Shown here piece after piece: positions 45,011 through 54,073 of a stretch of DNA of 64,000 nt. Origin of the DNA: CAXBMB01 sp052078155 (GTDB lineage Bacteria > Pseudomonadota > Alphaproteobacteria > Kiloniellales > DSM-21159); NCBI GenBank assembly GCA_052078155.1, contig JBQJBP010000003.1:744001-808000 (forward strand). The letters are read 5' to 3'. The notes below the pieces were generated by a model. It searched no databases, was not told the DNA's origin, and was given only the letters and a program-made list of their open reading frames with translations. Each line of letters begins with the position of its first letter. The first letter of the stretch is position 1. The position numbers and the translations under genes are program-made.

Positions 45011-47895
45011 CCTCCCGGCGCTTGGCCGACAGGGCTCAGAAAACCGGCAGGGAAATTCGGTTTTCTTTCGACGGCAAACACCTGAGCGGACGTGACGGGG
45101 ACACCCTGGCCGCCGCTCTGCTGGCCAACGGCATCAGCCTGGTGGGCCGTTCTTTCAAATACCACCGCCCCCGCGGCATCTACGGGGCGGGCCTTGAGGA
45201 ACCCAATGCTCTGGTCAGCCTTTCAGAAGGCGCTGCCCGTCAACCGAACCTGCAGGCTACGACCCTGGAACTGAAAGATGGCATGGTTGTCAAAAGCCAG
45301 AACCGCTGGCCATCGCTTCAGGTTGACCTTCAATCCCTCACCCGGCTGGCAAAGCCTTTTCTGGGGGCAGGTTTCTACTATAAAACCTTCATGGGGCCGA
45401 CAGCCCGAGCCTGGATGGTCTATGAAGGCTTCATCCGCCGCGCCGCCGGGTTGGGAACACCTCCTCAGGGGCCAGACTCCCGAGCGGTGGAAAAACAGCA
45501 CCACCACTGTGACCTCCTGATCATCGGCGGCGGGCCTGCAGGTCTGTCAGCAGCCCTGGAAGCCGGACGAAAGGGGGAAAAGGTCATCCTGGCGGAACGG
45601 GATTTCTGCCTGGGCGGGCAACTCTTGTCCGTGCCAGCCGACGATCCCAGCCGTCGCTGGCTGAAAACCACCCTGACCGAGCTGACCGGGCTGCCATCCG
45701 TGAAGCTTCTTACCGGCACGCTGGCTTTCGGGGCTTATGACCAGGGGCTGTTTGGCCTGTCCCGGGACAGTTATGGGTCCCAGGCCTCTCCCCCTTTGTG
45801 CCTGCACCTGGTCAAGGCCCAGCGAGCCGTCCTGGCCAGCGGGGCGACGGAGCAATCCCTGATCTTTGCCAACAACGACCGGCCCGGGATCATGCTGGCC
45901 AGCGCCGTACGCAGCTATCTCAATCGCTTTAATGTCCTGTGCGGCCAGCAGGTGGTGATCTTCACTAACAATGAAAGTCCCTACGAGCTGGCGTTGGAAC
46001 TGCGGGCGGCCGGCGCTCAGGTGGCTCTGGTTGACAGCCGCCAAACCCTCGATGCGGACTGGGAAAACAGCCTGACAGACCTCGGCATCACCCTCTATTC
46101 GGGGGACCGGATTGTGACCACCAACGGCTTTCATCACATCACCAGTGTGCGCCTGGCCAGCGGTCACCATCTGCCCTGCGATCTTCTGGCCCTGTCAGGC
46201 GGCTGGCAACCGGCCCTGCACCTGAGCAGCCATCAGGGCAGCCGCCCTCGGTGGCAGCCGGAAATTGCTGCATACCTGCCAGGAACCCTGCCAGACACTC
46301 TGGCCGTTGCCGGGGCCGCCCGGGGGGACTTCGAGCTGTCCGCCGCCATCTCCTCCGGGCACTCTGCGGCCCGGGGCTTGCCCCTGGAACCTGCCTTTTC
46401 CGGCTGGTCACGGGCCCTTGAGCCTGTCCGGCCTCTCAAAAGCACGACCCGCGGCCCGGCCTTTGTGGATTTTCAAAACGACGTCACAGCCGGGGATATC
46501 ACGCAGGCCTGCCAGGAAGGTTTCAGCGCCAGCGAACACCTGAAACGCTACACCACATTGGGCATGGCCACGGACCAGGGCAAAAGCGGCAACAACGCCG
46601 CTTTGGCTCTGCTGGCAGAGGTTACAGGTCAGCCTGCCGCTGAGATGAAGCCAACCAGCTACCGCCCCCCCTACGCCGCCGTCTCCCTGTCCACACTGGC
46701 AGGCCCGGAAGTAGGGGACCACTTTCACTTTGCCCGCCGCACACCGCTGCACGCCATCCAGGAAGCCGAAGGGGCGGTCATGACCCCCTCCGGCCTCTGG
46801 CTGAGAGCCTGGTATTTCCGGGAAAACGGTGCGGATCTGGAAGAGGCAACGCTTAACGAGATGGCGCTGGTTCGCAGGGATGCCGCAGTCTGTGACGTTT
46901 CGACCCTGGGAAAGATTGATGTCATCGGTCCAGATGCCGCCGAGCTTCTGAACCGGGTTTATTCCAACGGCTGGAAAGGCCTGCCCATTGGCAAGGCCCG
47001 CTGGGGCCTGATGCTGCGCGACGATGGCTATGTCTTTGACGACGGCACCACATCCCGTCTGGATGAGAACCGCTATTTCATGACCACCACCAGTGCCAAA
47101 GCCGGACAGGTTCTCGCCCGGCTGGAGTTTCTGCTGGACAGCTGCTGGCAGGATCTGAAGGTCAAGGTGACAGCAGTTACGGATCACTGGGCCGCTCTGG
47201 CTCTCTCTGGCCCCAGGTCCCGTGATCTGCTGGCAAGCGTCCTTGAGGAAGGGGATGTCAGTGATCAGGCCCTGCCCTTTCTGGGGCTGACGTCTGCGCG
47301 CATTGCCGGGCAGAAGGTCAGGCTGATTCGGGTCAGTTTCTCCGGTGAACTTGGCTATGAGATCTATGTTCCAGCCGGGCAGGCCTCTGCCGTCTGGCAG
47401 GCCTTGAGACAGGCTGGTGCCGGGGCCTATGGCCTGGAAGCCTTGGGGGCATTGCGCATTGAAAAGGGCCATGTGGCGGGTGGAGAGCTGGATGGCCACA
47501 CCACGCTCAAGGATCTGGGCCTTACAGCCATGGCCAGCCGGAAGAAGCCTTATGTTGGCTCCCTTCTGGCACAGCGACCCAGTCTGGAGGGATCCGGCCG
47601 TCTGGAGCTGGTGGGGCTGGAAGCAGACAAAACAACAGACACTTTGCGGGGCGGGGCGGTGCTGAGCAGCGGCGACTTCAGCGGAACCGGTGAGGGGCGA
47701 ATTACATCGGCCACCTGGTCCCCCACCCTCGGCAAGTCCATCGCTCTGGCCCTTCTGAAAGACGGGCACAGCCGTCATGGTCAGGCAATCACAGTGCATG
47801 ATCCGGCCCGAGAACCCGGGGCCCGGTCCCGCTTCACCGCCAAAGTGCGAGACCCTCATTTCCTGGATCCCAAAGGGGAGAGAATGCGTGGCTGA
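45007..47895 (+). CDS. soxA: Sarcosine oxidase alpha subunit
   Basis: Large subunit of 962 residues. An N-terminal Fer2_4-like domain (RFSFDGKHLSGRDGDTLAAALLANGI, 18-43) lacks a cluster Cys set. It is followed by an NAD-binding fold (CDLLIIGGGPAGLSAALEAG, from ~168) and, in the last ~370 residues, a GcvT-like folate domain (MALVRRDAAVCDVSTLGKIDVIGPDAAELLNRV). It passes formaldehyde to tetrahydrofolate, giving 5,10-methylene-THF. Overlaps soxD by four bases and soxG by eight. Confidence 0.96.
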   Translation: MTSRRLADRAQKTGREIRFSFDGKHLSGRDGDTLAAALLANGISLVGRSFKYHRPRGIYGAGLEEPNALVSLSEGAARQPNLQATTLELKDGMVVKSQNRWPSLQVDLQSLTRLAKPFLGAGFYYKTFMGPTARAWMVYEGFIRRAAGLGTPPQGPDSRAVEKQHHHCDLLIIGGGPAGLSAALEAGRKGEKVILAERDFCLGGQLLSVPADDPSRRWLKTTLTELTGLPSVKLLTGTLAFGAYDQGLFGLSRDSYGSQASPPLCLHLVKAQRAVLASGATEQSLIFANNDRPGIMLASAVRSYLNRFNVLCGQQVVIFTNNESPYELALELRAAGAQVALVDSRQTLDADWENSLTDLGITLYSGDRIVTTNGFHHITSVRLASGHHLPCDLLALSGGWQPALHLSSHQGSRPRWQPEIAAYLPGTLPDTLAVAGAARGDFELSAAISSGHSAARGLPLEPAFSGWSRALEPVRPLKSTTRGPAFVDFQNDVTAGDITQACQEGFSASEHLKRYTTLGMATDQGKSGNNAALALLAEVTGQPAAEMKPTSYRPPYAAVSLSTLAGPEVGDHFHFARRTPLHAIQEAEGAVMTPSGLWLRAWYFRENGADLEEATLNEMALVRRDAAVCDVSTLGKIDVIGPDAAELLNRVYSNGWKGLPIGKARWGLMLRDDGYVFDDGTTSRLDENRYFMTTTSAKAGQVLARLEFLLDSCWQDLKVKVTAVTDHWAALALSGPRSRDLLASVLEEGDVSDQALPFLGLTSARIAGQKVRLIRVSFSGELGYEIYVPAGQASAVWQALRQAGAGAYGLEALGALRIEKGHVAGGELDGHTTLKDLGLTAMASRKKPYVGSLLAQRPSLEGSGRLELVGLEADKTTDTLRGGAVLSSGDFSGTGEGRITSATWSPTLGKSIALALLKDGHSRHGQAITVHDPAREPGARSRFTAKVRDPHFLDPKGERMRG

Positions 47896-48433
47896 TCTTC
47901 TCTATAGCTGCCCGGACCTAACTGTAAACCAGTCCCCGCTACCCGGGCTGATCCAGATCGGCATCTGGGGCGACAGCCCATCTGAACTGTCTGCCCCTGA
48001 CCTGACGGCGTTAGACCGTCCCTGGCCTGAAAACGGCCAGCGCGTCAGCCGCTGCCCAGGGGGCTGGGTCTATCGCACGGCCCCCGACACACTGCTGGTC
48101 CGTCTGGACAGTCCGTCATCCCCTCTTGCCGGGCACCTTCTTGCACTGCCCAGTGCGCAGTATGCCGTCAGCGACCTCAGTCACAGTCGACAGCTGGTCA
48201 CAATGACCGGAAAGGGCGGTCCCTTGCTGTTGCGGCGTGCCCTGTCACCGGACCTGTCCCTTTCTGCTCTGCCGCCGGAGACCTTCCTGCAAAGCCATCT
48301 GCTGGACGCAAACATCCTGCTGCACAACCGCGGTGAAGAGCGGCTGGATCTGCTGGTCCCGACCAGTTTCACAGAGGCGACAGCACAGTGGATTTGCCGC
48401 ATCGCACCAGTGATATTCGATAGAATGAACTAA
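47888..48433 (+). CDS. soxG: Sarcosine oxidase gamma subunit
   Basis: Subunit of 181 residues, the least conserved of the four. The C-terminal half is recognisable (LPPETFLQSHLLDANILLHN, FTEATAQWICRIA) and has the weak GcvT-like fold of the family. I choose GTG 47888, inside the end of soxA with GGGGAGAG upstream; an earlier in-frame start would overlap soxA by over 100 bases. It ends the soxBDAG operon. Confidence 0.85.
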   Translation: MADLLYSCPDLTVNQSPLPGLIQIGIWGDSPSELSAPDLTALDRPWPENGQRVSRCPGGWVYRTAPDTLLVRLDSPSSPLAGHLLALPSAQYAVSDLSHSRQLVTMTGKGGPLLLRRALSPDLSLSALPPETFLQSHLLDANILLHNRGEERLDLLVPTSFTEATAQWICRIAPVIFDRMN

Positions 48434-48442
48434 AATATGATA

Positions 48443-48459
48443 CAATATTCCGAATATTG
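48443..48459. promoter_or_regulatory. Palindromic operator candidate before the DMGDH-like gene
   Basis: CAATATTCCGAATATTG is a perfect 8-bp inverted repeat around one base. With flanks (ATGATA on the left, ATAAAT on the right) it nearly repeats 36696-36714. It lies 80 bases before the ATG at 48539. Confidence 0.65.
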
Positions 48460-48538
48460 ATAAATTTTGATTGCAACGGGCGAAAACCGCTGCTTATCTC
48501 TGCGGGTCTTTTCAAGTTTCAGAGGATGAGGAGTCTCG

Positions 48539-50956
48539 ATGAAAACCCATGTGCGAGTGGCCGTCATTGGGGGCGGCGTCATTGGCTGCTCTACCCTCTA
48601 TCACCTGGCCCATCTGGGCTGGCGGGACGTGGCCCTGTTTGAGCGGGCGGAACTAACGGCAGGGTCCACCTGGCACGCCGCAGCGGGCTTTGGCGTTTTG
48701 CACGACGACACCAACATGGCCCGCCTGAACTACTACACCATCGAATGTTATCGCCGGCTGGAAGCCGAAACGGGCCAGTCCTGTGGCATCCACACCACCG
48801 GTGCACTGTACCTGGCTGAAACGGCGGAGCGGGTGGACCAACTGCGCATCATGGAAGCCAAAGCCAAACATTTGGGTTTTGACTTCACCCCCGTGGATAC
48901 CGGGGACATCAATACCATGCACCCGTTGCTGGATGTCTCCAAACTCCGCGGGGCCTGGTATCAGCCCGACGAAGGTCATCTTGACCCCTCCGGCATGACC
49001 CACGCCTTTGCCAAAGGGGCCCGGCAACTGGGGGCTGAGGTCTATCGCCATACCAAAGTGGAAGAAACCAATCCCCGGCGGGACGGCTCCTGGGAAGTGG
49101 TCACGGACAAAGGCACGGTGATCGCCGAACATGTGGTCAACGCCGCCGGTCTCTGGGCCCGCGAAGTGGGGCAAATGGCCGGGTTAGATTTGCCGCTGAT
49201 CCCCATGGAGCATATGTACTTTGTCACCGACGCTTTGCCGGAACTGGAAGCCATCGATCAGGAATTACCGTCGGTGTCTGACCGGGATGCAGAGTACTAC
49301 ATGCGCCAGGAGGGCAAAGGCCTGCTGCTCGGCGCTTATGAAAGGCACGGCAAACACTGGGCCGTGAATGGCACCCCCTGGGATTTCGGCCAGGAACTGC
49401 TGCCCGATGACCTGGACCGCATCGCCGAGAACATGGAACGAGCCATCGAGCGCACTCCTGTTCTGGGACGCGCCGGGATCAAACGGGTGGTCAACGGCCC
49501 CATGGTCTGGTCACCGGACGCCTCAGGTCTGCTGGGACCGGTCCCGGGCCTGCGCAACTATCACGCCGCCTGCGGTATCATGACGGGCATCGGCTCCGGC
49601 GGGGGGCTCGGCAAATCCGTGGCAGAGTGGATTGTTGAGGGGGAACCGGAATGGGATCTCTCCTCCCTCGATGTGGCCCGTTTCGGAGACTATTTTACCA
49701 AGGACTTCATCCTCAAACGGTCCGCCGAGAACTACGGCACCCGCTTTCGCATGCACTATCCCTATGAGCAGCTGGAGTCGGGGCGTCCTTTGCGCATGCG
49801 GGAAAGTTATCAGCGCCAGCTCAGCCAGGGGGCGGTCTTTGGTCAATCCTTCGGCTGGGAAAACGCCCTCTATTTTGCGCAGACAGAAGCCGAGCGTGAC
49901 CCCGGCTTTTCCTATGGCAAAGCAAAGTGGATCACACCGGTGGCCCGGGAATGCAAAGCCCTGCGCTCCCGTGCCGGCATCATCGACACCTCCGCCTACG
50001 CCAAATACCGCCTTTCCGGCCCGGCGGCTGAAGCCTGGCTGGACAGCCTGGTGACCAACCGCATGCCGAAGAAAACAGGGGGCATCACGCTTTGCCCCAT
50101 GGTGAATGAAAAGGGCCGCCTGATCGCGGACTTCACGGTCACCCGCCTGGGGGCGGACAGCTTCTTCCTTGTAGGGTCCGGATCGGCCACCAAAATGCAC
50201 CAGCGCATCTTCGAAAACAGCCGACCTGCTGAAGGGGCTGTCTTTGAAGACCTGACTGAAGCCTGGGCCGGGTTTTCAGTCTCCGGCCCCCGGGCCCGCG
50301 CCTTCATGGAAAAACTCACGGACCGGGACCTGTCCAACGGGACCGTCCCTTTCCTGAGCGCTGTTGAGGGGGACTTTGCCGGATCACCTGCCCTGATCCT
50401 GCGCCTGTCGTTCACCGGCGAATTGGGTTTTGAGGTTTACTGCCCGGCATCAGGCTATGGCGCCGTATACGACCAGATGGTGGAGGCTGCTGACGCTCTG
50501 GATATCGCCTTCTGCGGCACACTGGCACAAAACAGCCTGAGGCTGGAGAAGGGGTACGGCTCGGTCTTTACGGAATTCACCCGAGACTACAGTCCCTATG
50601 ACGCCGGGCTGGCCCCCTTCATCAAACTGGACAAGGGGGAGTTCGTTGGGCGGGCCGCCTTGTCGGAGCTGGCAAAATCAGGGCCTGAGCAACGGCTGTG
50701 TCTCTTTGCTGTCGAGGCAAAGCATGCCGACTGCATCGGTGCTGAGCCGGTCTGGAAAGGTGACAAAATCATCGGGGAGACCACCTCGGGCAGCTATGGC
50801 TTTACCGTCGGCCAAAGTCTGGCTCTCGCCTACCTTCCAGTCGATGAGGCCGACCCCTCTGCCGATTATCACATTCCACTGCTTGGCAAAGATTGCCGGG
50901 CCCGTTTGCTGGACCAACCGCCCCATGATCCCGGCGGGTCCCTGCTTCGTACGTGA
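48539..50956 (+). CDS. Dimethylglycine/sarcosine dehydrogenase-like flavoprotein with GcvT domain
   Basis: Protein of 805 residues: N-terminal FAD-dependent DAO domain (VRVAVIGGGVIGCSTLYHLAHLG from 5), then an FAO_M segment (YFTKDFILKRSAENYGTRFRMHYPYEQ), then GcvT and GcvT-C domains to the end. The LTAGSTWHAAAG motif has His46 in the place where the FAD is covalently bound in DMGDH and sarcosine dehydrogenase. It should demethylate an N-methyl amine and donate the one-carbon unit to tetrahydrofolate. It is one of two folate-coupled demethylase systems here. It overlaps a GTG before the following aminotransferase gene. Confidence 0.93.
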   Translation: MKTHVRVAVIGGGVIGCSTLYHLAHLGWRDVALFERAELTAGSTWHAAAGFGVLHDDTNMARLNYYTIECYRRLEAETGQSCGIHTTGALYLAETAERVDQLRIMEAKAKHLGFDFTPVDTGDINTMHPLLDVSKLRGAWYQPDEGHLDPSGMTHAFAKGARQLGAEVYRHTKVEETNPRRDGSWEVVTDKGTVIAEHVVNAAGLWAREVGQMAGLDLPLIPMEHMYFVTDALPELEAIDQELPSVSDRDAEYYMRQEGKGLLLGAYERHGKHWAVNGTPWDFGQELLPDDLDRIAENMERAIERTPVLGRAGIKRVVNGPMVWSPDASGLLGPVPGLRNYHAACGIMTGIGSGGGLGKSVAEWIVEGEPEWDLSSLDVARFGDYFTKDFILKRSAENYGTRFRMHYPYEQLESGRPLRMRESYQRQLSQGAVFGQSFGWENALYFAQTEAERDPGFSYGKAKWITPVARECKALRSRAGIIDTSAYAKYRLSGPAAEAWLDSLVTNRMPKKTGGITLCPMVNEKGRLIADFTVTRLGADSFFLVGSGSATKMHQRIFENSRPAEGAVFEDLTEAWAGFSVSGPRARAFMEKLTDRDLSNGTVPFLSAVEGDFAGSPALILRLSFTGELGFEVYCPASGYGAVYDQMVEAADALDIAFCGTLAQNSLRLEKGYGSVFTEFTRDYSPYDAGLAPFIKLDKGEFVGRAALSELAKSGPEQRLCLFAVEAKHADCIGAEPVWKGDKIIGETTSGSYGFTVGQSLALAYLPVDEADPSADYHIPLLGKDCRARLLDQPPHDPGGSLLRT

Positions 50957-50967
50957 GGGAAACAATC

Positions 50968-51891
50968 ATGAGCACAGGTGAAAAGGCCGAGACCCGTCTG
51001 GCCAGCTACAACGGTCAGCTGATTCCGGAAGCTGATGCGCGAATTCATGCCCTGGCCCCGGCGGTCAAGTATGCCTCCGCCCTGTTTGAAGGTTGCCGGG
51101 GATACTGGAATGCAGAAGAAAAGCGCCTCTACATCTTCCGCCTGAAGGAACATCTGGAGCGGCTGTACGACGGCATGAAACTGCTGCGTTTTGAAACAGA
51201 CGTCAGCCTGGAGGATCTCACCGACTGGACGCTGGAGGTCATCCGCGCCAACGACCACCAAAGTTCCATGTACTTCCGCATTCTGGCCTTCATTGATGGC
51301 TTTGGCGATCAGGGGGCACGAGGGCCGGTCAGTTTTATCATCACCACTGCACCCCTGGGCCGGGGCCGAGAGTTTGAAGAGGGCTTTCGCCTGGGCATCA
51401 GCTCCTGGGTTCGGGTGGCAGACCGGGCCATGCCGCCCCGGGTCAAGTGCATTGCCAACTATCACAATGGCCGCCTGGGGATCCTGGATGCCCAGCAGCA
51501 GGGCTTCGACTATCCGCTCTTTCTGACTGAAAGCGGCAAGGTGGCGGAAACCGCAGGCTCCTGCCTGTTTTTGCTGAAAAACGGGCGGATCATCACACCG
51601 GACGTCACCTCTGACATTCTGGAAAGCATCACCCGCGACAGCGTCATTCAGCTGCTGTCAGAACGGGGCCACAGTGTATCGGAACGCAAGGTCGATCGCA
51701 GTGAGCTCTATCTGGCCGATGAAGCCTTCATCACCGGCACACACCAGGAAGTCTGCCCCGTTGTCTCCATCGATGGTCTGGCCATCGGCAGCGGCGAACC
51801 CGGTCCCTTTGTCCGACAGCTTCAGCAGGACTACCTGGACCTGGTCGAAGGCCGGGACAGGTCCCACAGCAACTGGCGCCTGAGAGTCTAA
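50968..51891 (+). CDS. Class IV (branched-chain-like) aminotransferase, copy 1
   Basis: PLP aminotransferase of 307 residues. LYIFRLKEHLERLYDGMKLLRF, the PPRVKC segment with Schiff-base Lys160, and the end motif DITSDILESITRD-like (DVTSDILESITRD) match the BCAT family. I take ATG 50968 with GAGGG upstream. It is the second gene of the DMGDH-like unit. About half the residues look shared with the class IV gene at 56807. It probably transaminates a branched or modified amino acid produced by the demethylase. Confidence 0.9.
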   Translation: MSTGEKAETRLASYNGQLIPEADARIHALAPAVKYASALFEGCRGYWNAEEKRLYIFRLKEHLERLYDGMKLLRFETDVSLEDLTDWTLEVIRANDHQSSMYFRILAFIDGFGDQGARGPVSFIITTAPLGRGREFEEGFRLGISSWVRVADRAMPPRVKCIANYHNGRLGILDAQQQGFDYPLFLTESGKVAETAGSCLFLLKNGRIITPDVTSDILESITRDSVIQLLSERGHSVSERKVDRSELYLADEAFITGTHQEVCPVVSIDGLAIGSGEPGPFVRQLQQDYLDLVEGRDRSHSNWRLRV

Positions 51892-52004
51892 CGCGCTCCT
51901 GAATTTCCACTCTCTTTCCCTTCCAAGATTGAGTTGCTGACCGACGGCGGATTTCCACTTCGGATCCGCCCAATCGGCCTGGAAAAACTACATGAAAATA
52001 CAAA

Positions 52005-52041
52005 ATATCAAATAATGCGATATTGCATCGTATATTGATAT
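52005..52041. promoter_or_regulatory. Nested palindromic operator candidate before the acyl-CoA dehydrogenase gene
   Basis: ATATCAA (52005-52011) and TTGATAT (52035-52041) form outer arms; ATGC-GATATT-GCAT lies between them. The left 13 bases ATATCAAATAATG are identical to 40672-40684. It starts about 85 bases before the acyl-CoA dehydrogenase ATG. Confidence 0.65.
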
Positions 52042-52090
52042 ATGCTCATATCCTAAGGAATGAACCTGCTGGTTGGGGGAACCGCGCACC

Positions 52091-53290
52091 ATGCTGAGTC
52101 ACGATCACCATCACGGGTCGCCAGAGGGCCTGCCGAACGGTGCCTGGGAGCTGCCGGAAGAACTGGTCATGCTGCGGGAAACGGTTCGCCGCTTTGTCCA
52201 GGAAACCGTGCGTCCGGTTGAAGAAAAGCAGCCTCACGATGCGTTCAAACTGCCGGAAGCGGACCTGCTGGCCCTGCAGGAAAAGGCCAAGGCACTGGGC
52301 CTGTGGTGTCTGGCATCACCGCAGGAGCATGGCGGCGGCGGATTGGGCCTGCTGGCCCAGGTCATCGTGGCGGAAGAAGCAGCACGCTGTCGTATGGGTG
52401 CCTATGTCCCAGCCTGCGGTGCGTTTGGCATCGACCCCCCCAGTGTCATCTGGCTGGGCAGTCCATCCCAGCAGGAAAAGTACGGGGTTCAGGGCATCGC
52501 CAAAGGCAAGAAGTGCTTCGTTGCCATTTCTGAAACCTCCGGCGGCTCGGACCCGGCCCGCAAAATCCAAACCCGTGCGGTTCGACAGGGTGACCACTAT
52601 CTGCTGAACGGCACAAAAATGTGGATTACCGCTGCCGGAGAGGCCGACTGGGGCATCGTTTTTGCCCGCACGGGCGAAGCGGGCAAAGGCGAGGGCATCA
52701 CAGCCTTCATCGTCGACCGGGACAGTGCGGGGCTGAGCACAAAAGAAATTGGGGTCATCCGTTCTTATTCGCCCTTCGAAGTGAACTTCGACAATGTGGC
52801 CGTCCCCGTGGAGAACCGCCTGGGCGACGAAGGTCAGGGCTTTGCCATCTGCCAGAAATGGCTGGTGCATGCGCGGGTGCCATACGCTGCCGGGGTCATC
52901 GGCATTGCCCAGGAAGCCTTGAACATGGCCATCGACTGGGCCCGGCAACGTCATGTCCACAAATCACTGCTGGCAGACAAACAGGCCATTCAATGGATGA
53001 TCGCCGACAGTGAAATGGAAATCCGTGCGGCCCGACTGCTGACCTGGCAGGCCGCCTGGAACGGCGACCTGGGCCGGGACATCAAAACCGATGCCTCCGT
53101 TGCCAAAGTCTATGCCACCGAAACAGCCGGTCGGGTCATTGACCGGGTGCTGCAGATCTTCGGCGCCATGGGGGTGGCCAAAGAACTGCCCATCGAACGC
53201 TGGTACCGGGAGCTGCGCATCAAGCGTGTGGGCGAAGGACCGTCTGAAGTCCAGCGCATGGTGCTGGCCCGCGAACTCCTGAGGGAATAG
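52091..53290 (+). CDS. Acyl-CoA dehydrogenase family protein
   Basis: FAD-dependent dehydrogenase of 399 residues. Motifs include CFVAISETSGGSDPARKIQTRA, GTKMWITAAGEADW and the C-terminal QIFGAMGVAKELPIERWYRELRIKRVGEGPSEVQR, with a Glu in the EGPSEVQR segment as the likely catalytic base. The N-terminus is His-rich (SHDHHHG). I take ATG 52091 with GGGGGAA upstream. It would introduce a double bond into an acyl-CoA, feeding the enoyl-CoA hydratase 4 bases downstream. First gene of a long, tightly packed operon. Confidence 0.94.
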   Translation: MLSHDHHHGSPEGLPNGAWELPEELVMLRETVRRFVQETVRPVEEKQPHDAFKLPEADLLALQEKAKALGLWCLASPQEHGGGGLGLLAQVIVAEEAARCRMGAYVPACGAFGIDPPSVIWLGSPSQQEKYGVQGIAKGKKCFVAISETSGGSDPARKIQTRAVRQGDHYLLNGTKMWITAAGEADWGIVFARTGEAGKGEGITAFIVDRDSAGLSTKEIGVIRSYSPFEVNFDNVAVPVENRLGDEGQGFAICQKWLVHARVPYAAGVIGIAQEALNMAIDWARQRHVHKSLLADKQAIQWMIADSEMEIRAARLLTWQAAWNGDLGRDIKTDASVAKVYATETAGRVIDRVLQIFGAMGVAKELPIERWYRELRIKRVGEGPSEVQRMVLARELLRE

Positions 53291-53294
53291 AGCC

Positions 53295-54068
53295 ATGGCC
53301 ATTGACCTCGACGTGGATCAGGGCATTGCCACCATCACCCTGAACCGGCCAGAGCGCCGCAACGCTCTGGATGCGGAACATTACGAGATACTATCAGCCG
53401 CCTGGTGCCGGGTACGCGACGACAGCGATATCCGCTGCGCCATTATCACCGGTGCCGGTGAAAAGGCCTTTTGCGCCGGCGCCGACATCAAATCCTTCGT
53501 CGGGCGGGAAGTGGAGCTGGCCGAGCTCTGGCTGACCCAGAAGAACCAACTGCTGAACCGAGGCCTGGAAGTCTGGAAACCGGTGATTGCTGCTGCCAAT
53601 GGATATTGCGTCGGCGGCGGCATGACCCTGCTGATGGGAACCGACCTGCGGGTGGCGTCAGAAAACGCGGTTTTCAGCCTCTCCGAAGTCAAACGAGGCA
53701 TCATCGCCGCCAATGGCGGGACCCAGCGCATCATGAAGCAACTGCCCTATGCCATTGCCATGGAAATGCTGCTGACGGGTGAGAGCATTGATGCCCAGAC
53801 AGCCCTGCGCTGGGGTCTGATCAACAAGGTGGTCCCTCAATCCGACCTGCTGAACGCCGCACAGGACTACGCCCGGGTGATCTGCGACAACGCCCCGCTG
53901 GCCGTACAGGCCGCAAAGGAGCTGGCCATCCGCTCCCAGGATCTGGACCTGCAAAGCGGCCTGCGCATGGAACAGCTGGTCAACCGCATCCTGCACCACA
54001 CGGGAGACACCCGCGCGGCCAAGCAGGCTTTTGCGGAAAAGCGCAAACCGAGCTTTGAGGGGCGCTGA
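53295..54068 (+). CDS. Enoyl-CoA hydratase/isomerase family protein
   Basis: Crotonase of 257 residues. GAGEKAFCAGADIKSF and VGGGMTLLMGTDLRVA form the oxyanion hole. Both hydratase glutamates look present (SLSEVKRGIIAANGGTQR and IAMEMLLTG). It should hydrate the enoyl-CoA from the preceding dehydrogenase to a 3-hydroxyacyl-CoA. Second gene of the operon. Confidence 0.93.
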   Translation: MAIDLDVDQGIATITLNRPERRNALDAEHYEILSAAWCRVRDDSDIRCAIITGAGEKAFCAGADIKSFVGREVELAELWLTQKNQLLNRGLEVWKPVIAAANGYCVGGGMTLLMGTDLRVASENAVFSLSEVKRGIIAANGGTQRIMKQLPYAIAMEMLLTGESIDAQTALRWGLINKVVPQSDLLNAAQDYARVICDNAPLAVQAAKELAIRSQDLDLQSGLRMEQLVNRILHHTGDTRAAKQAFAEKRKPSFEGR

Positions 54069-54073
54069 GACAG

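Noticed and set aside
46408..47859. 483-codon open frame on the minus strand
   Set aside because: Antisense to the soxA GcvT domain; no domain or ribosome-binding site of its own.
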